Below are positions 1-9,084 of a DNA stretch of 64,000 nt, piece by piece. The notes under the pieces are model-generated. The model searched no databases and was not told the DNA's origin. It worked only from the letters and a program-made list of their open reading frames with translations. Position 1 is the stretch's first letter. Each line of letters begins with the position of its first letter. This DNA is from Thalassolituus sp. UBA674 (GTDB taxonomy: Bacteria; Pseudomonadota; Gammaproteobacteria; Pseudomonadales; Oceanobacteraceae), in NCBI GenBank assembly GCA_002298335.1, contig DBNK01000004.1:151724-215723 (forward strand), read 5' to 3'. The position numbers and the translations under genes are program-made.

Positions 1-64
1 ACCAGCCATCCACATCCAGAGAGCCGTCATGAAGTAAGGGGTGTTCATCACGCACCTTAACCAT
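1..64 (-). CDS. relA: RelA (p)ppGpp synthetase, N-terminal fragment (runs off left edge)
   Basis: Only the first 21 codons are in the window. They read MVKVRDEHPLLHDGSLDVDG and one more residue, an opening like that of gammaproteobacterial RelA. The ATG lies inside the end of rlmD (8-bp overlap), matching the known cysM-rlmD-relA order of pseudomonads. RelA makes (p)ppGpp on stalled ribosomes. The identification rests on a short N-terminus plus synteny; the rest of the gene is outside the window. Confidence 0.75.
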   Translation of the reverse strand, partial: MVKVRDEHPLLHDGSLDVDGW

Positions 65-1448
65 GGCGACGTCTCCCGTCGCTCAGCAACAGCATGGTTT
101 CGACGTGATGGGTCTGTGGAAACATATCCATAATTCCTGCTTTCTGTACTGCATATCCGGCCTCACATAACATACCGGCGTCGCGGGCCAGTGTAGCAAC
201 ATCGCATGAGACGTACAGTATGCGACCGGGTCTTGTTTCGATCAGCTGAGGCATCACCTCAGCGGCTCCCGCCCGTGGCGGGTCCAGCAGCACCGCATCC
301 GGCTTTGCCAGAGACATCAGAGACTGTGGCTCAGACAGATCTGCACAGACTGCCTGCAAAGGCAGGGCCAACCCTTCGGCCTGCTGCTTCAGCTGCTGCA
401 CCATGCTGTCCTGAACTTCCACGGCGGTGACGCTGCCAGCGGTTGTTGCCAGAGGCATGGAGAAGTTGCCATGCCCGGCGAACAGATCCCAGATCACCTC
501 TTCCGCCTGTGGTGCCAGCCAGTCCAGTGCCTGTGCCACCATGGCGCGGTTCACGGCCGGATTGATCTGTACAAAATCCTCCGGAGAAATCATCAGCCGC
601 ATACCCGCGACTTCATGCCAGAGCGTCTCCGGGTTTTCCGGCCACAGGCAACGGGCATCGCCGCCTTTTTCTTCCCGCACCCAAAGCTGCAGCGGACGAT
701 CATCCGCTGCGTGTGTCTGCAGGAATCCGATGATTCCGTCCACATCGGCCGCACCGAGTGGTCTGATCACCCGCAGAACGAAGGCTAAGGCATTGTCTGC
801 CCATAAGGGTTCAATCTGTGTAATGTGGCTGCGGCCAATGAGTGTATTGATCAGCTCACGCCATTCACCCCAGTGGAGTGCCGGATGCTCCGGCAACACC
901 GGACAACGACCGATATTGGTCAGATGGTTGGAGTTCGCTTCACGGAAGCCGACAAAATTATTGCCCTGCTCTTTACTGAAGCGTACGCCCAGGCGGGCTT
1001 TGCGGCGATAGTGCCAGGGCTCAGCCTGTAATGGCGGCTGCCATTGCGGAACAATGACGCCCTGACGGCTGAGTTCACGTGCCGCCCGCTCCTGCTTGAA
1101 CCGCAGCTGAGCCTCATAACTCAAGTGCTGAAGATCACAGCCACCGCAGCGCTGATAGTGTTCACAAAGGGGATCCGTTCGCTCAGGGGAAGCTTCTGTC
1201 ACCGCCACCAGACGGGTGTTCCATATTTTACGCGCCCGCCCCAGAAGCCGCGCACTGACGCTCTCGCCCGGGAGGGCTCCCGGCACGAAATAAATGTCTT
1301 TGCCTGAGCGGGCCACTCCCTGGCCTTCTGAATTCAGGTTATCAATCGTCAGATTGAGCAGACGTCCGTCTGTACTCTGTTTCACATCAGTTCCGGCGGT
1401 TTTTTGTTTGTTATGCGCCCCATATTGGGGCGATCCGGGCTTTTTCAA
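57..1448 (-). CDS. rlmD: 23S rRNA (uracil-1939-C5)-methyltransferase RlmD (RumA)
   Basis: 463 aa, the normal length for RlmD. It methylates U1939 of 23S rRNA using S-adenosylmethionine and carries a 4Fe-4S cluster. Visible in order: an N-terminal TRAM-like region (about 30-90), cluster cysteines C95, C101, C104 and C182 (CEHYQRCGGC ... GRCPVL), the SAM site DLFAGHGNFSMPLA, the DPPRAGA motif and the catalytic cysteine in LYVSCD near the C-terminus. The start appears to be TTG, overlapping the cysM stop as TTGA; a GTG about 21 codons downstream is an alternative. It is translationally packed between cysM upstream and relA downstream, so probably one operon. Confidence 0.95.
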   Translation of the reverse strand: MKKPGSPQYGAHNKQKTAGTDVKQSTDGRLLNLTIDNLNSEGQGVARSGKDIYFVPGALPGESVSARLLGRARKIWNTRLVAVTEASPERTDPLCEHYQRCGGCDLQHLSYEAQLRFKQERAARELSRQGVIVPQWQPPLQAEPWHYRRKARLGVRFSKEQGNNFVGFREANSNHLTNIGRCPVLPEHPALHWGEWRELINTLIGRSHITQIEPLWADNALAFVLRVIRPLGAADVDGIIGFLQTHAADDRPLQLWVREEKGGDARCLWPENPETLWHEVAGMRLMISPEDFVQINPAVNRAMVAQALDWLAPQAEEVIWDLFAGHGNFSMPLATTAGSVTAVEVQDSMVQQLKQQAEGLALPLQAVCADLSEPQSLMSLAKPDAVLLDPPRAGAAEVMPQLIETRPGRILYVSCDVATLARDAGMLCEAGYAVQKAGIMDMFPQTHHVETMLLLSDGRRRHG

Positions 1449-2341
1449 GGCTGACCAAACACGCCGGAGGACAGATAACGGTCACCGCGGTCACAGATGA
1501 TGGCGACCAGGGTGGCGTTGTTCAGAGTCTGCTCCAGTTTCAGCGCAGCGGCCACGGCACCTCCGGAAGAGACACCGCAGAAGATGCCTTCCTGTCTGGC
1601 CAGCGCGCGCATGGTGTCTTCAGCTTCCTGCTGGCCGATGTCCATCACCACGTCCACCCGGGTGCGGTCAAAAATGGTCGGCAGGTAGGCTTCCGGCCAG
1701 CGGCGGATACCGGGGATGGATGCGCCGTCCGACGGTTGCAGACCAACAATGCAGACATCCGGATTCTGTTCTTTGAGGTAACGCGAGGTACCCATAATCG
1801 TCCCTGTGGTGCCCATGGAACTGACAAAATGGGTAATCTGACCCTGCGTCTGCTGCCAGATCTCCGGGCCGGTTCCGTGATAATGCGCCTCGGGGTTATC
1901 GCCATTACCAAACTGATTCAGGACTTTGCCTTTGCCCTCCTGCTCCATCTTCAGAGCGAGATCCCGGGCGCCTTCCATACCGTCCGCTTTACTCACCAGG
2001 ATCAGCTCTGCACCGTAAGCTTCCATCGCCCAGCGGCGCTCCATAGTGGCGTTGTCCGGCATGATCAGAATCATGCGGTACCCCATGATGGCCGCAGCCA
2101 TGGCCAGAGCAATACCGGTATTGCCACTGGTGGCTTCGATCAGGGTATCACCCGGCCCGATATCACCGCGTTGCTCAGCCCGCTGAATCATCGACAGAGC
2201 TGGCCGGTCTTTGACAGAACCCGCCGGGTTATTGCCTTCAAGCTTGAGCAGAACAGTATTGGTCGAGCCCTCTGGCAGCATACGCTGCAGGCGGACCAGT
2301 GGTGTATGACCGATGCAATCGGCAATGGTCGGATAGTTCAC
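1445..2341 (-). CDS. cysM: Cysteine synthase B (O-acetylserine sulfhydrylase)
   Basis: 298 aa with a GTG start chosen because it follows a GGGGGAAG Shine-Dalgarno and gives the family N-terminus VNYPTIADCIGHTPLVRLQ; a longer reading frame adds 11 unlikely residues. It is a fold-type II PLP enzyme making cysteine (or S-sulfocysteine) from O-acetylserine. The PLP lysine is K43 in NPAGSVKDR; the substrate/PLP loops EATSGNTG and GTTGTIMG are present, and the C-terminal CGVSSGG is typical. It is first in the cysM-rlmD-relA run and diverges from barA. Confidence 0.95.
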   Translation of the reverse strand: MNYPTIADCIGHTPLVRLQRMLPEGSTNTVLLKLEGNNPAGSVKDRPALSMIQRAEQRGDIGPGDTLIEATSGNTGIALAMAAAIMGYRMILIMPDNATMERRWAMEAYGAELILVSKADGMEGARDLALKMEQEGKGKVLNQFGNGDNPEAHYHGTGPEIWQQTQGQITHFVSSMGTTGTIMGTSRYLKEQNPDVCIVGLQPSDGASIPGIRRWPEAYLPTIFDRTRVDVVMDIGQQEAEDTMRALARQEGIFCGVSSGGAVAAALKLEQTLNNATLVAIICDRGDRYLSSGVFGQP

Positions 2342-2539
2342 AGACTTCCCCCGGTATAGAAACAGACACGGCACCCGCTCCCCTGCCAGTGCTATCTGAG
2401 CCTGTTCACATGAATGAAACAGGCCCTAGTTTACCCATGCGCCGGGCATCTGGCGATGGTTGGCACGCGCTGCAGGTTTGCACCCCGGCCATCCGGATTA
2501 TATTCTGAACAGCGATTTCTGCTGCACACCGGACCGGCA

Positions 2540-5350
2540 ATGATAAAAGAATGGAGCATCCGCAACCGCATCCTGTCTCTGGCGATGTTCCCGACCATGA
2601 TTCTGGCCGCTGTTCTGGGTGCCTTTTTCATTCACGGACACCTGAAGGATCTTGATAAAGAGCTCAGTCAGCGAGCCCTGATGATGGCGCGTCAGCTAGC
2701 GCAGATCTGTGAATACGGGGTCATCCGTCAGGATCAGGAAGTCCTGCAGCGCATCATCAGCGGGGTTCTTGAGGAGCGAGATGTGCGCGCCGTCAATATC
2801 TACAATCAGGACCTGCAGCTGCTGACCCACACCGGCCCACAGATGCTGAAAGAAGGCCTGAGCAATACCGAGGTAATGGACAACGAACTGCACCTCATCC
2901 GCACCAAAGAATCCGTACGCGTCAAAGCGCCGGTGTTTGCTTCCAATCTGATTTCCCTGGTGGGGCAGGAACTGGCAGACAAGGAACCGGGCACGGCCAG
3001 TTACCTTCTGGGCTGGGCCGAAATTGAACTGTCGACCACCAACACCCGCCTCACCCAATATCAGTACATTGCCAGCAGTTCGACCATTATCGGACTGGTG
3101 CTGATCATTTTTGCGCTGGTCTGTGTACAGATCGCCAACCGCCTGAGCCGACCGGTTGAAGCCATTGTTGATACCCTGAATGACATTCAGGAAGGCCGAC
3201 TCGAATCCCGGGCCCATATTTACGAAGGCGGCATCCTGTCGAAAATTGCGTCGGGTGTGAACTCACTGGCGGCCATGATCCAGCGCATTAATTCCGATTA
3301 CCAGCAGAGCATTGAGCAGGCCACCCGGGAAAACCAGGAAACCATTGATGAACTGGAAATCCGCAACCACGAACTGACTCTCGGCCGTCAGCAGGCGCTG
3401 GAAGCCAGCCGCATCAAATCCGAATTTCTGGCCAATGTATCGCATGAAATCCGTACACCGCTGAACGGTATTGTTGGTTATTACGGGGTGCTGGAGCGCA
3501 CTCAGACCAGCGAGCGCCAGAAGGAATATCTGCACAATATCCGTAACTCGACACAGGATCTGCAGAAAATCATCTCCGACATTCTCGACCTGTCCAAACT
3601 GGATGCCGGTAAACTCTTTATTGAGAACACACCGATCAATCTGCGCGATGTCATCGAAGAAACCCTGCAGGTGCTGGCCCCGTCCGCCGCAGAGAAAAAT
3701 CTGGAGCTGATCCAGTTTATTGATGCGGATATTCCGGAATACCTGTTCGGTGACCGCCTGCGCCTGAAGCAGGTGCTCTCCAACCTGATTGCCAACGCCG
3801 TGAAGTTCACGCCCTCGGGCAGCGTCAGCGTGCGCGTCTACCCAATCCGCAAGGTGGCCACGCGCATCAACCTGCAGTTTGACGTGAAAGACACCGGCAT
3901 CGGCATGAGCGAAGCGGAACAGGCGCGTCTGTTTCAGGCCTTTTCTCAGGCTGATGCCAGTATCGCCCGCCAGTACGGTGGTACCGGTCTGGGCCTGATC
4001 ATTTCCAAGGCCCTGATTGAAGCCATGAACGGCGATATTCAGGTCACCAGTGCGCCGGGGCGCGGGTCCGTATTCTCCTTCACTCTGGAAACTGACATTG
4101 CACGCTGCAAAGAGCCGCCGCAGAAACCGCTGGAAAATCTCAATATTGTGCTGATCGACCACAATAATGACATGCGTCAGGACAGCGACGGGTTACTGAC
4201 CCAACGCGGCGCTCAGGTGGAATCCTTCAAAAACGCCGAAGACTTTTTTGTCCGGCTGGAGCATGAGGCGCCGGAGACCCTGCCTGACTGTGTGATCTAC
4301 AGCATACACAGCCAGATGAGACCTGAGGTTTTCTCAGCTCAGGTCAACCTGTGCATGCGCCACTCGATCCCGGTGATTCCTCTGGTCAGTGGCAACCCGG
4401 CCAACAGCGAGAACATTGTGCCACGGGTGCTGCGCAGCATGGCCCTGTCACGCCCGTATACCCAGCACCGGATGCTGTCGCAGATTGCGCTGGTCACCGG
4501 TCTGTCATTTAACGAAACCCCGGAAAAAGACGCTCAGGGACAGGACGCCGCCACTCCGCCAACCGTGCTGGCGGTGGACGATAATGAGCCTAACCTGAAA
4601 CTGCTGATCACATTGCTGCAGGATATGGGAGTACAGGTGATCTCTGCCTCGTCCGGCTTTGAGGCCGTGGCCATCGCTGAAAAAACCCCGGTGGATCTGG
4701 TACTGATGGATATACGGATGCCCGGCATGTCCGGTGCCGAGGCCACACGCCGTATCCGCGAAATTCCCGGCATCAGCAATCTTCCGGTGGTGGCAGTGAC
4801 CGCCCACGCTATGGCCGATGAACGTCAGGCGCTCATGAACGCTGGCATGAATGATTACCAGACCAAGCCCATTTCCCAGGAAGAGCTGGCCCGGGTCGTA
4901 GAACGCTGGACCGGTTTCCATCCACGTGTGACCAGCTACCCGCCGGTGCCCACCAGCCCCCGCCGCGATACCGAGATCTTTTCACAGGAACTGGCACTGC
5001 AGCGCAGCAGCGGCAACCTGACACTGGCCACCGAAATGTTCGTAAAGCTGACGGAATCACTCGAAGGCGAGCAGGAACGTATTGTCAGCCTGTGGGAAAA
5101 CGAATCGCTGGATGAACTGCTGGAAGCAGTTCACCGGCTGCACGGTGCGACCCGCTACTGCGGTGTGCCCGCTCTCAGCAATGCCCTGGAGTATTTTGAA
5201 ACCCGGCTGAAAGCCAACACCAGTGACGAGTTTCCACAGGCGATGCGCCGTCTGGTCGAAGAGCTGAACAATCTGCGCAGCTGGGTCAGGGGGAATAACT
5301 GGGTTGAGAGCCTGAATCAGGAACACGCCGCCAGAATGGCAAATGCCTGA
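2540..5350 (+). CDS. barA: BarA/GacS-type hybrid sensor histidine kinase
   Basis: 936 aa from ATG 2540 (MIKEWSIRNRILSLAMFPTM); an upstream in-frame extension from 2414 is disregarded because the family begins here. Order: transmembrane helix, periplasmic sensor, second helix near residue 220, HAMP, HisKA with H near 301 (NVSHEIRTPLNG), HATPase (GTGLGLIIS), a degenerate receiver, a canonical receiver with the phospho-Asp in VLMDIRMPG near 722, and a C-terminal HPt domain (AVHRLHGATRYCG, H near 863). BarA/GacS phosphorylates UvrY/GacA, which controls CsrA-titrating small RNAs. The first receiver has Ser (CVIYSIHS) where the Asp should be. Its 3' end overlaps the convergent acpS by 34 bp. Confidence 0.93.
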   Translation: MIKEWSIRNRILSLAMFPTMILAAVLGAFFIHGHLKDLDKELSQRALMMARQLAQICEYGVIRQDQEVLQRIISGVLEERDVRAVNIYNQDLQLLTHTGPQMLKEGLSNTEVMDNELHLIRTKESVRVKAPVFASNLISLVGQELADKEPGTASYLLGWAEIELSTTNTRLTQYQYIASSSTIIGLVLIIFALVCVQIANRLSRPVEAIVDTLNDIQEGRLESRAHIYEGGILSKIASGVNSLAAMIQRINSDYQQSIEQATRENQETIDELEIRNHELTLGRQQALEASRIKSEFLANVSHEIRTPLNGIVGYYGVLERTQTSERQKEYLHNIRNSTQDLQKIISDILDLSKLDAGKLFIENTPINLRDVIEETLQVLAPSAAEKNLELIQFIDADIPEYLFGDRLRLKQVLSNLIANAVKFTPSGSVSVRVYPIRKVATRINLQFDVKDTGIGMSEAEQARLFQAFSQADASIARQYGGTGLGLIISKALIEAMNGDIQVTSAPGRGSVFSFTLETDIARCKEPPQKPLENLNIVLIDHNNDMRQDSDGLLTQRGAQVESFKNAEDFFVRLEHEAPETLPDCVIYSIHSQMRPEVFSAQVNLCMRHSIPVIPLVSGNPANSENIVPRVLRSMALSRPYTQHRMLSQIALVTGLSFNETPEKDAQGQDAATPPTVLAVDDNEPNLKLLITLLQDMGVQVISASSGFEAVAIAEKTPVDLVLMDIRMPGMSGAEATRRIREIPGISNLPVVAVTAHAMADERQALMNAGMNDYQTKPISQEELARVVERWTGFHPRVTSYPPVPTSPRRDTEIFSQELALQRSSGNLTLATEMFVKLTESLEGEQERIVSLWENESLDELLEAVHRLHGATRYCGVPALSNALEYFETRLKANTSDEFPQAMRRLVEELNNLRSWVRGNNWVESLNQEHAARMANA

Positions 5351-5727
5351 ACCAGCCCGGCGTCGTCAGAGAGACTGAGCAGCATCCGGGCTGAACCCTG
5401 CTGCTCACAGAGTAACTGCGCACCGCCACTGAGCATCATGGCCGGCGCACCGGAAGCGGTCCGGTAAACCCGGAAGTCGTGAAAACTGACGCCCTGGGCG
5501 ATGCCTGTTCCCAGCGCCTTGGAGGCGGCTTCCTTGGCCGCAAAGGCTTTGGCCAGATAATTCACCGGGTCCGGATGAGTCTGCCACTCAGCCAGCTCGT
5601 CCTTACAGAGTATCCGTCGTGCAAAGCGTTCCCCAAAACGCTCCAGTGAGGCGGCAATCCTGGCCGTCTGAACCAGATCAGTGCCGATCCCCAGAATGCC
5701 AGTTACATCCGCAAAAAGCTGCGTCAT
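5317..5727 (-). CDS. acpS: Holo-[acyl-carrier-protein] synthase
   Basis: 136 aa, ATG start. AcpS transfers the 4'-phosphopantetheine arm of CoA to apo-ACP, essential for fatty acid synthesis. The metal-binding GIGTDLVQ and the signature FAAKEAASKALGTG are intact. It lies directly after pdxJ (17-bp gap), as in most gammaproteobacteria. Its last 34 bp overlap the end of barA on the other strand. Confidence 0.95.
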   Translation of the reverse strand: MTQLFADVTGILGIGTDLVQTARIAASLERFGERFARRILCKDELAEWQTHPDPVNYLAKAFAAKEAASKALGTGIAQGVSFHDFRVYRTASGAPAMMLSGGAQLLCEQQGSARMLLSLSDDAGLVQAFAILAACS

Positions 5728-5744
5728 GACGATTGCCCTTCTAC

Positions 5745-6482
5745 TCAGGAGCGGGCTTTTTCCAGCAATGCCCGCATATCACGCACGGCGTCCGCCAGAC
5801 CACTGAACACCGCCCGGGCAATGATGGCATGGCCTATGTTGAGTTCATTCATCTGCGGAATCGCGGCAATGGCTTCAACATTGTGATAATGCAGACCATG
5901 TCCGGCATTGACGATCAGCCCCAGACCCGCAGCATAGGCTGCCGCATCGCGGATACGCTCCAGCTCGGCCTGTGCCTCTGCGGGAGTTTCCGCATCGGCA
6001 TAGGCACCCGTATGCAGTTCAATCACCGGAGCTCCGGTTCTCACCGCTGCATCAATCTGCGTGCGGTCCGGATCAATAAACAAGGACACTTCAGCGCCCA
6101 CAGAAGCCAGCCGAGTTACCGCAGCGTGAATATGGTCTTCCTGGCCGGCCACATCCAGCCCGCCTTCTGTCGTCAGCTCTTCGCGTTTTTCCGGAACCAG
6201 ACAACAGGCCGCCGGTTTCACCTCTTCGGCCAGTGCCAGCATGCGCTCTGTCACCGCCATCTCGAGATTCATGCGACTTTGCAAGGTCTGCGCCAGCAGG
6301 CGGACATCACGTTCCTGAATATGGCGGCCATCTTCACGGGGATGAATGGTAATCCCGTCAGCCCCCGCCTGTTCTGCTACGAAGGCGGCCTGTACCGGGT
6401 CCGGATAGATTGTCCCGCGCGCCTGACGCAGGGTGGCTACGTGATCGATGTTAACGCCAAGCAATACCCTGTTCTGTGTCAT
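5745..6482 (-). CDS. pdxJ: Pyridoxine 5'-phosphate synthase
   Basis: 245 aa, matching the usual length. PdxJ condenses 1-deoxyxylulose-5-phosphate with 3-amino-2-oxopropyl phosphate to make pyridoxine 5'-phosphate, the ring-closing step of DXP-dependent vitamin B6 synthesis. The N-terminal VNIDHVATLRQARG and the TIHPREDGRHI and NAGHGLHYHN motifs are all visible. Two bases separate it from recO, so the two are surely co-transcribed. Confidence 0.96.
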   Translation of the reverse strand: MTQNRVLLGVNIDHVATLRQARGTIYPDPVQAAFVAEQAGADGITIHPREDGRHIQERDVRLLAQTLQSRMNLEMAVTERMLALAEEVKPAACCLVPEKREELTTEGGLDVAGQEDHIHAAVTRLASVGAEVSLFIDPDRTQIDAAVRTGAPVIELHTGAYADAETPAEAQAELERIRDAAAYAAGLGLIVNAGHGLHYHNVEAIAAIPQMNELNIGHAIIARAVFSGLADAVRDMRALLEKARS

Positions 6483-6484
6483 GT

Positions 6485-7126
6485 TTATCCTCTGATGAGC
6501 AGTTCCCGGCTGACCAGCGGCCGGGGCAGAATGTCGTTGAATGCCTGGCGCAGCACCTGACGTGCCGCCAGCAGCGCCGCCGGGTCACTGAGCTGACCAC
6601 CTGCCACAGCCAGCAGAGCGGCACCGGAACTGCCTTCGGCAGCTGGGCTCAGCCCCTGTCCGGTTTCATAGCGGTACGCCTGTTCGGGGTGCAGTGGTTC
6701 ACCGCTGGCCGTATGTGACCAGCTGAAACCGTACCCCAGATGTTGCAGCAGGTTTATTTCAAAAAAACGCAGCCAGACATCGGCCGCTTCGCCATCACTG
6801 AGTGCCTGCAGTGTCTGACGGTACAGCACATAAATACCTGTCTGGGGTTCGCCCTGGGGCAGCAGCAGCTGCAATAACTCACTGATGTAAAGTGCACAGA
6901 TCAGGGCATCTCCGGAGGCAGGATACGGGCGTACTTCGGCCACCCCACGGAGTTTCGGCCAGTCCTTTCCGGCCTGCCAGTCACCTTCGTATTCACAGAG
7001 CAGGTCAGGGGTAAGCACAGGTGGGGACACCCGCACCCGTACCAGACCCTGTTCAGCGCAGAACAGATCGAGCAGGTGATCCTGTTCACCCACCGCCTGG
7101 CGACACAGCAGAAACCAGCGTCTCAT
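6485..7126 (-). CDS. recO: DNA repair protein RecO
   Basis: 213 aa, somewhat shorter than the E. coli protein (242). RecO anneals SSB-coated single strands and, with RecR, loads RecA at gaps. The N-terminal OB-fold region (LLCRQAVGEQDHLLDLFC) and the helical C-terminal half (INLLQHLGY) match the family; I see no zinc-finger cysteine set. It sits between era and pdxJ in the standard rnc-era-recO-pdxJ-acpS order. The identification depends on both synteny and motifs. Confidence 0.9.
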   Translation of the reverse strand: MRRWFLLCRQAVGEQDHLLDLFCAEQGLVRVRVSPPVLTPDLLCEYEGDWQAGKDWPKLRGVAEVRPYPASGDALICALYISELLQLLLPQGEPQTGIYVLYRQTLQALSDGEAADVWLRFFEINLLQHLGYGFSWSHTASGEPLHPEQAYRYETGQGLSPAAEGSSGAALLAVAGGQLSDPAALLAARQVLRQAFNDILPRPLVSRELLIRG

Positions 7127-7154
7127 ACGCGTCGCTTATCCCTGCCTGCGGAGA

Positions 7155-8039
7155 TTACTCATCGTAACCGAGACTGCGCAGAGCCCGCTCGTCGTCGGAC
7201 CAGTTGGATTTGACCTTAACCCAGAGGTTGAGCATGACCTTGCAGTCGAACATAACTTCCATATCTTTGCGTGCTTCCTGCCCGATCTGCTTCAGGCGGG
7301 TGCCTTTCTCGCCAATGACGATGCGTTTCTGGGATGAACGTTCCACCAGAATCAGAGCGCTGATTTCAATGAGACGGCCATCGTGGGAAAACTCTTCAAT
7401 TTCTACCGTCATGGAATACGGCAATTCATCACCCAGCTGGCGCATGATTTTTTCGCGCACCAGTTCTGCCGCCAGAAAGCGTGAACTGCGGTCGGTGATC
7501 TGATCTTCCGGATAAAAATACGGGCTCTCCGGGAGATAGCTGTCGATCAGCTGCTCCAGACGCTCAAGGTTACTGCCGGTTTTAGCACTGAGCGGAATAA
7601 TCTGATCAAAATGATGCTTTTCACTCAGCTGCTGCAGGTACGGTAACAGCTCTTCTTTTTCTTTGATGAAATCGATTTTGTTGACGACCAGAATAACCGG
7701 TGCACGCTGCTGTTTGATGGTCTGCAGCACCATTTCATCTTCATCGGTCCAGCGCATGCGGTCGACCATCATGACGATCAGATCGACGTCTTTTACCGCC
7801 GTCGTCGCCGCACGGTTCATATAGCGGTTAATCGCTTTATCGCTGATTTTATGAATGCCCGGCGTATCGACAAAAATAATCTGTTTGTCGTCTTCGGTTT
7901 TAATACCGAGAATCTGATGGCGGGTGGTCTGTGGCTTACGCGAGGTAATGGATAATTTCTGCCCGAGAATGTGATTCATCAGGGTGGATTTACCCACATT
8001 CGGGCGGCCAACGATGGCTACGAATCCGGTACGGGTCAT
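7155..8039 (-). CDS. era: GTPase Era (16S rRNA maturation)
   Basis: 294 aa. Era binds the 3' end of 16S rRNA during small-subunit assembly. G motifs: G1 GRPNVGKST, G3 DTPGIHK, G4 NKID, followed by a C-terminal KH domain (GEKGTRLKQIGQEARKDME). The start codon overlaps the rnc stop in ATGA, so translation is coupled to RNase III, which cuts the same pre-rRNA. Confidence 0.97.
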   Translation of the reverse strand: MTRTGFVAIVGRPNVGKSTLMNHILGQKLSITSRKPQTTRHQILGIKTEDDKQIIFVDTPGIHKISDKAINRYMNRAATTAVKDVDLIVMMVDRMRWTDEDEMVLQTIKQQRAPVILVVNKIDFIKEKEELLPYLQQLSEKHHFDQIIPLSAKTGSNLERLEQLIDSYLPESPYFYPEDQITDRSSRFLAAELVREKIMRQLGDELPYSMTVEIEEFSHDGRLIEISALILVERSSQKRIVIGEKGTRLKQIGQEARKDMEVMFDCKVMLNLWVKVKSNWSDDERALRSLGYDE

Positions 8040-8722
8040 GACAGATCCTCAGCAAGTCCCAGAATTTTAAGGGCGGATAAAGCAGCGGACTGCTCTGCTA
8101 CACGGCGGTTCGGCCCCGTCGCTACCACAGCGTCATCCAGCTCAGGGATACGGCACTCAACCGTAAAGGTCCGCTCGTTATCCGGCCCTTCGGTATTAAC
8201 CACTTCATAATCCGGCAGTTTTGAACGGCGCCCCTGCTGGTACTCCTGCAGACGGGTTTTCGGGTCCTTGAGTGACTCAGTGGTGATGTCTTCCAGACGC
8301 TGCCGGTACCAGTCGAGAATACGCTCACGTGCCGTCGTCATCCCAGAGTCGAGATAAATCGCACCAATAATGGCTTCAACCGCATCGGCCAGAATGGAAT
8401 CGCGGCGGAACCCGCCACTTTTCAGCTCCCCACCACCAAGCAGCAGAAAATCGCCCAGATCAAAATCCCGGGCAACTTCCGCCAGGGTTTCGCCTTTGAC
8501 CAGGCTGGCCCGGAGACGGCTGAGGACGCCTTCTTTTTCCTGCGGGAATTGATGAAACAGCGCTTCAGCAATGGTGAAATTCAGAATAGAGTCGCCGAGA
8601 AATTCCAGCCGCTCATTATTTTTAGCGGACTTACTGCGATGTGTCAGTGCCAGGGTCAGCAGAGCGTCGTCTGCAAAGGTATAGCCAAGTCGCGCCGACA
8701 GTTTTTCCAGAGGGTTATTCAC
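8036..8722 (-). CDS. rnc: Ribonuclease III
   Basis: 228 aa. Double-strand-specific endoribonuclease that processes pre-rRNA and structured mRNAs. The signature NERLEFLGDSILN contains the catalytic acidic residues, a second acidic site lies in DAVEAIIGAIYLD, and a dsRNA-binding domain occupies the C-terminal 70 residues (DPKTRLQEYQQ). It overlaps era by 4 bp downstream and the DUF4845 gene by 4 bp upstream. Confidence 0.97.
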   Translation of the reverse strand: MNNPLEKLSARLGYTFADDALLTLALTHRSKSAKNNERLEFLGDSILNFTIAEALFHQFPQEKEGVLSRLRASLVKGETLAEVARDFDLGDFLLLGGGELKSGGFRRDSILADAVEAIIGAIYLDSGMTTARERILDWYRQRLEDITTESLKDPKTRLQEYQQGRRSKLPDYEVVNTEGPDNERTFTVECRIPELDDAVVATGPNRRVAEQSAALSALKILGLAEDLS

Positions 8723-9084
8723 CGGCCAACCACGACGTAATGTTCAAAATTGAGTACCAGATCGATATTAGCGAGAAAGTCACGCCGGGTTTCATAGGTC
8801 CAGGTGACTGTGAAGTCCGATCCGGACTTACTCACTTTGAGGTTTTCCTGTGATGCCTGAACGTTGTCTGAGCGCAGACGTTCAGTGATGATATTTTTCA
8901 CATCGGACGCACGGCTGGAAGCGGTAATTCTGGAGTTTTCATCCAGTGAATCCAGAATGACACCAACCTCGATATAACTGAAATATGCAGGCACAACGGC
9001 AATCACGGCCCGGACAAATACAATCCCGAACATCAGCAACAACAGAAAGCCAATCCGTGACATGCCTTTGGTCTGCTTTAACAT
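8719..9084 (-). CDS. DUF4845 family membrane protein
   Basis: 121 aa with one N-terminal transmembrane helix (IGFLLLLMFGIVFVRAVIAVV) and a small extracytoplasmic domain. DUF4845 proteins are commonly encoded between lepB and rnc in gammaproteobacteria; the function is not known to me. Here the gene follows lepA directly through a TGATG stop-start, with no lepB in between, and overlaps rnc by 4 bp, so it is deep inside the operon. Confidence 0.85.
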   Translation of the reverse strand: MLKQTKGMSRIGFLLLLMFGIVFVRAVIAVVPAYFSYIEVGVILDSLDENSRITASSRASDVKNIITERLRSDNVQASQENLKVSKSGSDFTVTWTYETRRDFLANIDLVLNFEHYVVVGR

